From the NCBI GenBank assembly GCA_946800325.1, contig OX326961.1, positions 53,425,793-53,489,792 of the forward strand: DNA of 64,000 nucleotides. The letters run 5' to 3'. A model generated the notes under the pieces. It was not told the DNA's origin. It ran no database searches and saw only the letters and a program-made list of their open reading frames with translations. The position numbers and the translations under genes are program-made. How positions within the stretch are numbered: position 1 is the stretch's first letter; each line of letters begins with the position of its first letter. Below, one piece after another: positions 44,831 through 56,498 of the stretch. The DNA is from Luzula sylvatica (lineage: Eukaryota > Streptophyta > Magnoliopsida > Poales > Juncaceae).

Positions 44831-46393
44831 ACGAATTCTTTCAGGCTATTCATGACATGTGAATCATGTGATTAAATGAGACTAAATAGACCTTAATTAT
44901 TTACTCTATTTTCTGTTTACTTGTCTTTTATATGCCTGAGCAGGATTTGGTATTTCGATTCCGAGGTTTTAGTATGTTTAGGGTTTACACTTTACATAGG
45001 TATTACATGCAAGAATCTTATTCTGGATTTTAAGCATAAGAGTCGTATTAAGGAATTTATATTCACATGAGTAAGACTCTTATTCATGACCACCTCTCAA
45101 ATCGAAGAGTTTACCAATACTTATTCATGACCACCTCTTTGAATGCATGAATACAAGTAATACTCATCATTTCAGACTTAAAACAATATGAATATGTGAA
45201 CAGTCTTCTAAATATTCACATGTGTAAGACTCGTAGAATTTTGCTTCAATGTCGAGTGCTTTAGTGAAGAAATGTGCAAAGACTTATTTCTATTCTCATG
45301 AATTTTTTACGAAGTACCCACATAAAATTATGATAAGCAAAGTGTCATGTCTAATGAAAGAAATTTTCAGTATTACATAAAAATAAAAAATAATGAAATT
45401 GGTGACTATTCAATGCCATCATTGTAAACAAAATATCCACTGATGATTAAGTGATACGCAAAACATAATGTCTAACAAAAGAATATTTGAATACGAAAAT
45501 TCAATTTTACATGTCTTTGTAATTGTGATTATAAATGCCAATAATAAACATAAACGAGCAAGTATAAAGGAAAAATCTGATAATTTTGGCTCATGTCAAC
45601 GAATGCCTTTTCATTTGTCAAATATCTGTGGGTAGTGAATATAGATTTGACGATATATTTTACTGAATGAATGCACATACATTTATTTCGATACTCATGA
45701 CAATTTTATTTGGGAGCTCATGACAATAAGCCTTAGTGAATAAACAATGACCGTTAACAAAGTATCCACACAAAATTACATGATATGCAAAGTGTTATGT
45801 CTAATGAAAGAAATTTTCAGTATTACAAAAAAAAGAAAAATCGTGACTATTCAATGCTATCATTGTAAAGAAAATATCCACCGATGATTAAGTGATATTC
45901 AAATCATCCGGTCTAACAAAAGAATATTTGAAAAGAAGAAAAAAAATCCGCAGAGGTGTTTAGTTATATAACAGAAATATTGGTTAGTGTCAAAGTAGGG
46001 TTAATCTCTAATAGAGGATGTAAACACTTTTAATTAATTAAATAATAGACAGCTCACAGCTTCTTCTAGCCAAGCAAGTTGGGAATAAACCTGATGTAGA
46101 GCATTTGAAATCCCTAATGAGTTTGCAAATTACTAATCCTCAGTTCTTGCAAATCATTTTGAACTGTTCCATTATTATGTGATGTAAAATGAATAAAGTT
46201 TTGGAAAATTTTCAGCTAAACTCATTCCAATCCAATCTGAATTCCCAAAATTTATTAAACTTCCACTTATAATTTCAATTTCACACTCGAATTGAATAAT
46301 TCATATAATTTGGTCATCATTCCAAAATATGAATATCTAGGATTGCATTTCATCTCCTCTAGGCAGTACTTGTGCATTTCATCTATTAGAATT
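44831..46393. repeat. Intergenic with spaced direct repeat
   Basis: Segments 45309-45495 and 45758-45940 match (GTCTAATGAAAGAAATTTTC, GTGACTATTCAATGC, GATGATTAAGTGATA), 449 bases apart. No gene is visible in the rest. Confidence 0.65.
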
Positions 46394-46707
46394 GAGTTCG
46401 GATTATGCCCAAAGGATTTGGACAAGAATTCGTCCAAAGTTTTTCGTAATTATAAAATTTTAACATAATGTTTAACTGAGTTTTTATCATATTCTAAAGC
46501 ATAATACAAAATTATATGAATGATTTATTTTTCATAAAAAATAAACAATTTAGTATGATTTTTGTTAATAATAATGATTTTTTGTAATTTCAAACTAATA
46601 CAAGAATTTTAGTGTAATTTTTTTCTACGAATTATTGATCATGATATGGTTGAGAACGGGCTTTGGACGAATTCTTGTCCAAAGCTTTTTGGGCATAAAC
46701 CGAACCC
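46394..46707. mobile_element. 314-bp MITE with CCGAACCC end
   Basis: Inverted ends: GATTATGCCCAAA and TTTGGACAAGAATTCGTCC on the left, with their inverses on the right (GGACGAATTCTTGTCC, GGGCATAAACCGAAC). It is flanked by ATTAGAATT at 46385-46393 and ATTAAAATT at 46708-46716, a 9-base duplication with one change. Mutator-type MITE by duplication length. Confidence 0.8.
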
Positions 46708-46716
46708 ATTAAAATT

Positions 46717-47225
46717 CATCCATTTTATGTTGTTCACACTGCCTCGAATACTTTCATAAGACGAGTACGATGACGGCGAGATCGAGAGTTTTTTATTCTG
46801 GCGCGGTCGCGACATGGTAAAAATCAGGGCGTGTTTCCTCCCAATTTGGGGGCATAAATTTGGCTCAGGATAATATTTTTTTTAATAGAGTTCTTCTTCC
46901 ATACACCAATTTTTTTTCTATCTTTTTTGATTGATCTTGTCTTGATCATTGATTAATAAACAGGTATTTTGAGAAAGTTCCTCCAACAGGTCTTTTTTTC
47001 TTTAATTATTTCTCTATTTCCAATACAATAAATCATTATTCCTCCGTCATTCCAAGAAATTTACTTGGCACGAAATATTTGCTTCTGATATGGCCATTTA
47101 TTAAATTTTAATTTAATATGTATTATTTGATTAACATTTACACATTGAACAAATTTTCAAATAGTTAATTATATCCTTAAATGATATATTGACATATAAT
47201 ACAATGTATTTAAGTCTCGAAAATA
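46717..47225. other. AT-rich spacer left of copy II
   Basis: No gene. A stretch at 46820-46890 resembles 60897-60970 (TTTGGGGGCATAAATTTGGC against TTTGGGGGCGTAATTTGGC). Confidence 0.45.
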
Positions 47226-48010
47226 CATACTAATACAAAACATAAGTAGACCAAATACATTTACATCAAAAATAATTTATTTACATTCAAAAAACTATGG
47301 GAATAATTAAAGGGATGTTGCATACAATCGAACACCCAAATTAAATATTTTTTTGAAATTTATAAGAAACTTTCTGGCTTCGTTTTGTAAGAATTTTTTA
47401 TTATAATAGAATTGTATTCATTCCGTGAGTTATGGGGAGCAATGATACAGACCATAACTTTTTTCCCCATCTTTTCCCCGAATTGCTGATGTGGCAGTGG
47501 TCTGCCACGTCAGCAATCCCCTACTTCCATATTTTTATGCAAAAAGAGTGAAAATAATATTTCTGTGTAAAAGCCCAAATTGACCTCTTCAACTCTTCTT
47601 TCTTCCCGCTTTTTTCATTTCGGCTGTCTAGTGTTCAAGATTCAAGATCAAGATTTCAAGAATAGTGAAATTATGCATTAAATCCCTGCACAAAGGTTCA
47701 CCTCTCTCTCTTTCTCAATTTATGACCATAAATTTACTTTGCAATTTCCATTTATTAGCAAGTGGGGTTTTTTTGGTACTTTACAGACAAAAATCAGAGA
47801 AGACAAAAGCATGCCGTAAATATTTTTTTTATGAAATCCTTGTTATTTGTTGCTGTTGAAATTATGCATTAAATCCCTTCCAAGTTCACTTTGAATTTAA
47901 TAAAGTTCCTGTTGAATTATTTTTTGCCTAAATTTGCAGTAAAGTTCTTGTTGCATACAGTATGTTGTATATTTTTTCTAAAACTCTATATTTTATATTT
48001 TAGACAATTA

Positions 48011-49994
48011 ATGGAAGAATCGGAGGCAATATGCGATGTCGATCTTCAAAATGAAGAGACCGTGGAGAAACCAAAAGCAAATATGATGTTCGATGACGAG
48101 GAAGAAGCATATTTGTATTATGCAAAATATGCAAAGATGAACGGGTTTGGTGTGGCAAAAAAAAGTTGTAAAAGAATTGATGGGGAATTGAAACACGTAA
48201 CTTTCGAATGTAGTCGGGGTGGAAAACCAAAGAAAAAAGGAAAAGATCCTCTTAAACCTCGTAGACAAACTAAAATGAATTGCCCGGCTCGACTTAATTT
48301 GGCTAGGAATCTCGATGGGACATGGAGGATTAGTAGTGTTACCTTGGAACACAACCATAATCATACCCCCGGAAAGATTAAGTTTTACAAAAGTAATAGA
48401 GTGATTAGTGAATCCGTTAAAAGAAAACTCGAATTAAACAATAGGGCGGGAGTTAATTTGAGTAAGACTTATACGTCTTTGCAAATTCAAGCGGGGGGAC
48501 ACGAGAACCTTCCATTCACGGAGAGGGATTTGCGTAATTACTCGGACGGTCAACGGCGATTGAATCTTGTAGAGGGAGATGCACAAACAATGTATAAATA
48601 TTTTACGGATATGTGTGATGATAATTCGAATTTTTTTTTATCTTTTGGATGCGGATGGGGATAATCGGTTAAGAAATGTGTTTTGGGCCGATGCAAGAAG
48701 TAGGGCGGCTTGCAAAGAATTTGGCGAAGTCGTAACATTTGACGCGACATATTTAACGAATAAATATCATATGCCGTTTGCTCCGTTCGTTGGTGTTAAT
48801 CACCATGGACAATCCATATTATTGGGTTGTGGACTTATTTCTCACGAGGATACGGAATCGTACTCGTGGTTGATGCGGGCTTGGAAATCGTGCATGGATT
48901 GTGCCCCACGAGCAATTATTACGGATCAATGCGCGGCTATGAAGAATGCCATAGTTATTTTGATGGCTATATTCATGAAAAAACCACTTTAAAAATATTT
49001 GTTGAACAATATGAAAATGCATTTGCTACAAAAGTGGCCATTGAAGCTAATGCGGATTTAAATTGTTCTCAATCTTTCATTCCTACCGTGATGGAAGATG
49101 ATATGGAAACACAATTTCAAAATATTTATACAAATGCAAAAGCACAAGAGTTTCAAAAACAATTTGTTGGAAAACTTAAATGTACATTACATGAAAAAGG
49201 AGGAGGTAATGAATTCGGAAATAATTTAAAGGCGTTTGAAATTTTTGAAATGGTTATTTACGGAGAAGATAAAAGAAAAAAACGGTGTTTATTTCACGTC
49301 AAATTTAACTATGAGTCGAACGAAACCAAATGTACGTGTCGTTTATTTGAGAGTAGTGGTATTGTTTGTTCACACCAATTGATGGTGTGGGCTCATATGA
49401 GAGTTCAAAAGGCACCCGAAAAATACGCGTTGAAGAGATGGAGGAAGGACGTAACAAGGGTTCACGATAAAATCCGCATCAAGTATGCTAAAAATTTTAA
49501 CACGGTCAAAGCATTTCGGTGCAATTATTGGCATCGTGAATCTGATGAGGTTATTAATTTCATAGTAAGTAGTGGTGAAAATTTCGATGAGGCAATAAGG
49601 GTAATACGCGAGCTCAAGCAAAGATTTCGTAATAAATCTTCTCAAGGTTGTGCAAGTAGCAATGTTTTCGATTTAGGTGCCGGTAACGAATCTTCTTCGA
49701 TTGGCAATGTAGTTGCTCCTCTCATTCTTGACCCGCATAGTGTTCGTCGAAGGGGTAGATCCCTAACTAAAAGGAAAGAAGGAGTTGTTGATAAAATTAT
49801 TAAGAAGAAAAAAGAAACAAAAAAATCCAGGTACAAATGTCTTCATGTTTGTTCTATTTTATCATTATTTGATATTTTTTCTTTTATTTTTTCTAATTAT
49901 AGGATGACCCGTCGGGAACACACGAGAGCATACCGACGATATATGAGAATTGGAATTCGAGTTATGTCGATGAATTTATGTGGCCCAATTTGGT
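48011..49994 (+). pseudogene. FAR1/FHY3-like MULE transposase, frameshifted and deleted
   Basis: From ATG at 48011: acidic start, then a FAR1-type zinc-binding domain (about 48090-48375, with AYLYYAKYAKMNGFGV and LEHNHNH). The frame shifts in a T-run near 48630-48640. It continues with the MULE transposase core (FWADARSRAACKEFGEVV, TFDATYLTNKY, IITDQCAAMKNAI). At about 48950 the sequence jumps with a frame change to YFDGYIHEKTTLKIFVEQYE. The central part, with the third catalytic acid, is missing (roughly 150 codons compared with FAR1 family proteins from memory). The SWIM zinc finger is present (CTCRLFESSGIVCSHQLMVW, near 49330-49390). A possible short intron starts at GTACAA 49832 and ends at TAG 49902. 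Not a host FAR1 gene, because it is enclosed by TIRs and a target duplication. Confidence 0.88.
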
Positions 49995-49996
49995 GA

Positions 49997-50761
49997 TTCA
50001 AAATGAGGTGTCAAAAATTCGACAAGTCGAGAACATGAAATTTACTATAAACCGGTTGGAATGAACAATCAAGTGATATGCCGAGTTTGTCGAGATTTGG
50101 TGACATATAAGTTTGTTTTGACAGGGTTTATTTTGTCATACTTTTTATGATGGTATGAAGTATATTTTGATATTGTTATAGGGCTTATTTCGGTTATAAT
50201 TTATTTGAAAATATTTGATAGCCAGTAAAGATGAGATATTTGAAAATATTTGCACTTTATTTTGGTTATAAGTTTATCTTGTCATATTTTTTATCACTAG
50301 AATATTTGAAAATATCTTATTAAATCATTTATAAAGATCTATCATAAAAATATTACAATACAAAAAATGGGCAATACATATCATTACAATCCATGAATAA
50401 CATGTTTGTGATAGCCAGTAAAGACAGTAACGAAGTACACAAACATGGAAAGAAACATCAAAATCATCTCGATACTCTTGAATTAACCCTGTAAAAAGAC
50501 ACACAAATTACAATTCGAATCTGTTAAAAAGGGGAAAAGGAAATATATAGGACAAATATACAATCAAAGAAAAAACAAACAAAAGGAAAAAAAAAATAGA
50601 GAAATCAATGAAATTACTAATTAGTCTGATATTTAATTTTTAATAATTAGTTGCTCCTCTCAATATATTTTTCTTAGTTATTTTTTTCAGAATTTTTTCA
50701 GAATGTTTTGTTAAATAATCAATGAAATTGCATACGTAAAATACAAATAAAAGCAATAAAC
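49997..50761. other. MULE 3' non-coding part before gypsy
   Basis: AT-rich sequence with no frame. It continues on the other side of the gypsy element at 56499, where TAAAC is the shared flank. Confidence 0.6.
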
Positions 50762-51246
50762 TGGAGTGAACTTCTCAAGTTCGATTCTCGAATCAACAAT
50801 TATGAAGAGTAATTGGATCTAAATAGAAATCAATTCAATCACCAAAACAATTCTCAATAACTCCAGTTTGATAACTACAGAGTTTTCTTAACCAATAATA
50901 AAAACATAATAAATCCTCTTTCTCCCCCTCTCCTCCTATTACAGTCCCAATGGCAATCTAGTAATTATCGTAACTAATCACAAAACGACAATGTTCAGAA
51001 TAACAACTCTAACAGAAAAGGAATAGAAAACGACTTGTTCCTGATTGGGCCAAGTGGCCCAATCCTGACTCCCGGCCTCTTCCTCATCATGAAGTAATCA
51101 TTTCCACTTGATTATTTCTAACGAAACTGGGCCCACTAAACCTTCCTGACACGTGTCACCCTTCTCTTCCTCTTTTATTTAAAATGTAATTTAAGCAGAA
51201 AACACCCTGAAATTTATGTATTATCATTTATACAGAAATCATAACA
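50762..51246 (-). repeat. 3' LTR of nested gypsy
   Basis: 485 bases. Differs from the 5' LTR only at CACCCTTCTC (near 51168) versus CACCTTTCTC. Read on the minus strand, a TATAAATGATA motif lies about 15 bases inside the start. Confidence 0.96.
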
Positions 51247-51260
51247 ATACCCCCTTCTCT
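51247..51260 (-). other. Polypurine tract of nested gypsy
   Basis: On the minus strand AGAAGGGGGTAT lies directly before the 3' LTR. Confidence 0.85.
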
Positions 51261-51273
51261 ATCAAACCTTGTC

Positions 51274-54200
51274 TCAAGGTTTGAACTCCGGGAACCTCGC
51301 CACCACGGTGTCGTAGTCCTCCCATGTTGCCTCTTCATCCGGCAAGTTCGACCACCGTACCAACAACTGTACCTCTGCGGCATTGTTTCTCTTCACCATT
51401 CTTCTATCTAATACTGCCACGGGATACACCTTCACTAAACCATCCCGATCCAGTATAGGTAACTCTGCCACCACTGCCTTCTTCTTACCGATCTTTTTCT
51501 TTAATTGCGAGACATGGAATACGTTATGAATTTGAGATCCCTCGGGAAGCTCTAATTTGTATGCCACTGTACCCATCTTCTGTATTACCAGATAAGGCCC
51601 ATAGTATTTTGAATTGAGCTTCATTCCCTTGTTCAATGATACAGAAGTCTGCCTGTATGGTTGGAGCTTAAGAAACACGTAATCCCCTACTTCAAATGTT
51701 CTCTCAGATCAGTTTTTATCTGCATAATGTTTCATCCTCTCTTGTGCCTTTCTCAAATTCTCCTTGATCATTTGCAAAGATAAATGCCTTTCTCTTGCCC
51801 ATTCCTCTACCGCTGCATTTCTTGAACTCGGTGGCATTCCAAATTCAATCGAAGGTGGTATATATCCATACAATGCCTCGAAAGGGGAGCATTTCAGGGA
51901 ATTATGATAATTCGTATTATACCACCATTCTGCTAAACTCAACCAATCGCTCCATTTTTTTGGTCTGTTGACGACCATACATCTCAAATATGTTTCTAAA
52001 CACTGATTCACTTTCTCGGTTTGGCCATCCGATTGGGGGTGGTACGCGGTACTCATGTTGATATTAGTCCCAAATATCCTGAATAATTCTTTCCAAAACG
52101 AACTAGTAAAGATCTTGTCTCGATCGCTTACAATGCTTTCTGGTACACCATGCAATTTGCAAACATTCTCGAAGAAAACCTTTGCTATAGTTTGTGCAGT
52201 GTATGGGTGAGATAGAGCAACAAAATGAGCGTACTTGGTTAATCGATCCACTACAACCAAGATCACATCCTTCCCATTAACCTTTGGTAGCCCTTCGATA
52301 AAATCCATACTCACTCCACACCATGCTTGAGTTGGTATTTCTAGCGGTTGCAACCTTCCTGGACTCGCCACGTGTTCACTTTTACTTCTCTGACAAATAT
52401 CACATTGAAGTACAAACTCATGCACCTCTTTTTTTAACCCTTCCCAAAAGAAGTACCTTTTCAATCTCTGATATGAAGCTAGAATCCCTGAGTCGTGCAT
52501 TTGTCTTATAATTTTTTCCTTAATCTCAGGCTCATTACCCACACAAACCCTCCTCTGGTATCTTAACAATCCATCTGTGTAAGTGTACCCTTCAACGGAT
52601 CCTGGCAATACCATCAAACTCTAGATTAAACTCTTAATTTTATTATCATTCTCATAGCTTTTCTCGATTTCCAATTTCCACTCCGGCTTAGTTCCCCCAA
52701 TTTCCATAAATTCCCCTGGATCACCCTCTTGGTTCTCTTCCATTCTCTTTCTAGACAATGCATCCGCAGCCTTATTGTCCACTCCTTTCTTGTACTGGAT
52801 CGAATAATCAAGGCCCATGAGTTTCGCCATCCCTCTATGTTGCAATTGGTTATTCAATCTTCCTCCTAACAATGCTCTTAAACTCTCGTGGTCGGTTTTA
52901 ATCACGAATTTCCTCCCCATCAGGTAGTGCCTCCATTTACTGGTAGCTAGGATCACTGCCAATAATTCTTTTTCGTAAATTGGTCTTCCCGCGTTCTTAA
53001 TTCCTAATGCTTGACTGAAATAAGCAATCGGCTTGCCCTTCTGCATCAATACCGCTCCTACCCCTTCCCCACACGCGTCTGTCTCGAGAATGAATTCTTC
53101 CTTGAAATCCGGCAATTCTAAAACCGGCGAATTACACATCGCCCTCTTTAACTCTACAAAGGCCTTGCTGGCATTTTCAGACCACTTAAATCCATTCTTC
53201 TTTAACAACTCAGTCAATGGTTTGCTTATTAATCCGTATCCCTTGATAAATTTTCGGTAATAGCCGGTCAGCCCTAAGAATCCTCTTAACTCCTTAAGAT
53301 TTTTCGGTTTAGGCCAGTTGTTCATTGCTTCTATCTTTTGGGGATCCGTGGACACGCCTTCGACTGACACAATGTGCCCCAGATACTCCAGTTTCTCGAC
53401 CCCAAATGCACACTTCGATTTCTTGATCAACAATTGGTTCTCTTTCAATACTTGAAACACCAATTCCAATTGCTTGATATGTTCTGCCACGTCCTTGCTG
53501 TAGATCAGAATATCGTCGAAGAATACTAGCACAAATTTGCGCAAGTATGGCTCGAAAATCCGGTTCATTAAGGCTTGGAACGTGGCAGGGGCATTCGTCA
53601 GACCGAAAGGCATTACTAAGAACTCGTAATGGCCCGAGTGAGTGCGAAATGCTGTCTTGTAAACATCCCCTTCTTCCATCCTGATTTGATGATAACCCGA
53701 CCTAAGATCCAATTTTGAATAGATCTCAGAACCCTTTAATTCATCAAGTAAATCATCTATAATTGGAATTGGATACTTATCTTTAATGGTGAGGTTATTG
53801 AGCTGGCGATAGTCGATACATAAGCGCCATGTTCCGTCCTTTTTGCCTACGAGTATCGCTGGGGAGGCAAATGGGCTCTGGCTCGGTTGAATCACACCGT
53901 TACTCAGCATCTCTTTAATGATTCGCTCGATTTCATCCTTCTGATAATGTGCGTAACGATACGGTCGTATTTGCACAGGTCTCGCCCCTTCTTCCATCGG
54001 AATCTTATGATCAATTTCTCGTCGCGGGGGTAGGGTTGTTGGTTCTTCGAATAGCGACTGATATTGGTGAAGAAGGAGATTCAATTCTGGGATTTGAAAC
54101 CCCGGATTTGCATTACAGATCTCAAGTTCAGAATTGGATTCCGTCAGAAAGCAACTCCCACTTTCATGAATTCGAACCAACTCTTCCGGTTTCTTCAAAT

Positions 54201-55968
54201 TCAATTGGGAATTGAAATCCCATTTCCCTAACTGAGCGAGCCAAGAAACCCGGTTTTCGGAAATCAGGATTTCTAACTCGTCTCCCCCAATCATGCTACA
54301 CTCATGTACCTTCGTTCGTTCTTGATCGATTGTTCGCAATTGGATCTTTTCTCCTTCAGAATTCAACGTAATCGTCTTTGCATGATAATCGAACTCCACC
54401 GGACTGTGTATTTTCATCCAATCAGTGCCGAGCACCATATCCACTGTGCCTAATTCCAACAATCGCAATCCGAACTCGAACTTCCGACCATCCATTATCC
54501 ATTTCAATCCTGGGCAATTAGCGTCGCTAGAAAATTTTGAGCCGTTTGCAACCGTTACGAGCAATGGTCGTGCCTTCTCCACCGAGAATTTGAATTGTTT
54601 CACCAATTTGGGATCTACGAATGAGTGCGAGCTGCCACTATCCACCAATACAAGGAAAGACTTCCCTTTAATGGTACCAGTGATCTTAAGAGTTTGATGC
54701 ATCACTTCTCCCGTCGAAATTGCGTTGATCGTGATTTGATTCAATTCAATTTCTCCGTTCTTCACCTCCACTGGTTCGCCCATTTCTGGTTCAGTCCATA
54801 ATTCTACCTCAAACCCTTTCTCATCTCCCTCCATTAAATAAACCTTCCCTTTTGGTTTATTCTTACAATCATGGAACCTCGAGAACTTCTCATCGCAGTA
54901 ATAACACAACCCGTCCCGTTTCTTCTGTTCCCAATCCGTTTTCTTGTAATACACATCATTGTTATTATTCTTATTAATTCCCTTAGTCACACTACTCGTA
55001 GTACTGCTCGTTACAGTTTGCGTTTTAACAAATCCTTTCCCTTTCTTCTGATAATCCATGACTTTCTCTAAGTGTCCGGAGTTGGTATATGCATCGTACA
55101 AGTCTCGTGGTCGAGACACGAGAACTTGAGGTCTAATTTCGTCCTTGAGCCCGGCGATAAAACATTTCTTGAAGAATTTATCGTCTAATTGGTTGTATTC
55201 CTGTACCAAGCGATTTTTTAAAATCTCAAACTGAGTTTCATACTCGCCCACCGAACCCTCTTGTTTGAAAACGTGAAACTCTCCCACTACACCGAGCATC
55301 AATTGATTTTCGAATCGCTTGCATAGTTCTTGCGTAAACTTCTTCCAATTTGGCTTAGGTCGAGTCGCACTGTAGCCTACATACCACTCCTTGGCTTTTC
55401 CTTCGAGATACAGGGTAGCCACCTCAACCTGCTGCCAATGGGGTATGGCACAGATGTTGAAGATGCTCTCGCATTTCCGGATCCAGTCTTTCGGATCGGA
55501 CCCTTCAAACTTGGATATTTCCATTTTGAGCTTATGTTGAAGGGTTAACGGGTTACGGGTTTTAACCGAGTAATCGGATCTCCTATCCAAATCCTCGGAT
55601 CTCATATCCGATACCGAAAACCCATCTTCATCGTAGACCCGATCTCTTTCTCTCCTCCTCTGCTTCCTACTACACCCTGCTTCATTTGGCTTACCCTTTC
55701 CTTTACTCAGATCAGCCATGTGGGGAGCTTGATCTGGCCTTCTCGGATCTTCGTGTATCTTACCAGTGTTTTGACTCACTAGTAGGCTGATCGAGTTCAT
55801 CAACTGATCCAGCTTCAAATCCGTGGATCGTTGGTGTTCCTCTGACCTCTGCATATTCGCTTGCAAGGACAACACCGTTTGTGAGATCTGTTGGGTTTGA
55901 ACTTGATTATCTATGATCATCTTCCTCATCTCGTCCTCCGTCATCGCTCGAGTCTTCGTACCCGCCAT
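51274..55968 (-). pseudogene. Gypsy gag-pol polyprotein, two in-frame stops
   Basis: One continuous frame of 1565 codons starting MAGTKTRAM at 55968, interrupted only by TAG at 52621-52623 and TGA at 51709-51711. Order: gag (about 140-275), zinc knuckle [14 protein letters not shown] (about 355), protease with [11 protein letters not shown] (about 441), reverse transcriptase with DYRQLN and FFDDIL (about 816), RNase H with [12 protein letters not shown] (about 961) and TDHESL, first stop, integrase zinc finger, integrase core (MDFIEGLP, SDRDKIF, YHPQSDGQTEK), second stop, chromodomain (LLVRWSNLPDEEATWEDYD) ending at 51274. The TGA stands where the related element at 13.7-16.1 kb has an arginine codon (DQKRSERKF context). 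Six residues including the second histidine of the integrase HHCC finger are missing relative to that relative (QMHDSGILASYQR). It therefore looks unable to complete a cycle despite its youth. Confidence 0.93.
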
Positions 55969-56000
55969 GGCCGAGCTTTGCAGCGAGCTTTCACAAGTTC

Positions 56001-56013
56001 GCCTGATACCAAT
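56001..56013 (-). other. Primer binding site of nested gypsy
   Basis: On the minus strand TTGGTATCAGGC follows the 5' LTR end. This is a methionine-tRNA-type primer site with a variant end. Confidence 0.8.
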
Positions 56014-56498
56014 TGGAGTGAACTTCTCAAGTTCGATTCTCGAATCAACAATTATGAAGAGTAATTGGATCTAAATAGAAATCAATTCAATCACCAAAAC
56101 AATTCTCAATAACTCCAGTTTGATAACTACAGAGTTTTCTTAACCAATAATAAAAACATAATAAATCCTCTTTCTCCCCCTCTCCTCCTATTACAGTCCC
56201 AATGGCAATCTAGTAATTATCGTAACTAATCACAAAACGACAATGTTCAGAATAACAACTCTAACAGAAAAGGAATAGAAAACGACTTGTTCCTGATTGG
56301 GCCAAGTGGCCCAATCCTGACTCCCGGCCTCTTCCTCATCATGAAGTAATCATTTCCACTTGATTATTTCTAACGAAACTGGGCCCACTAAACCTTCCTG
56401 ACACGTGTCACCTTTCTCTTCCTCTTTTATTTAAAATGTAATTTAAGCAGAAAACACCCTGAAATTTATGTATTATCATTTATACAGAAATCATAACA
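56014..56498 (-). repeat. 5' LTR of nested gypsy
   Basis: 485 bases, same termini as the 3' LTR. Adjacent to TAAAC at 56499-56503. Confidence 0.96.

Larger units (their letters stand above)
50762..56498 (-). mobile_element. Near-intact gypsy chromovirus nested in MULE, TAAAC TSD
   Basis: Complete element of 5737 bases on the minus strand. LTRs of 485 bases lie at 50762-51246 and 56014-56498, each TGTTATGATTT to CACTCCA, with one difference counted by eye. TAAAC flanks it at 50757-50761 and 56499-56503. The primer site, polypurine tract and one long gag-pol frame are present. The domain order with a terminal chromodomain makes it a chromovirus, probably the Reina lineage. It is the youngest insertion in the window. 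Confidence 0.96.

Noticed and set aside
48011..49994. Host FAR1/FHY3 regulatory gene
   Set aside because: It lies between terminal inverted repeats with a target duplication, and the matching site in copy I is empty. It is also frameshifted and internally deleted.
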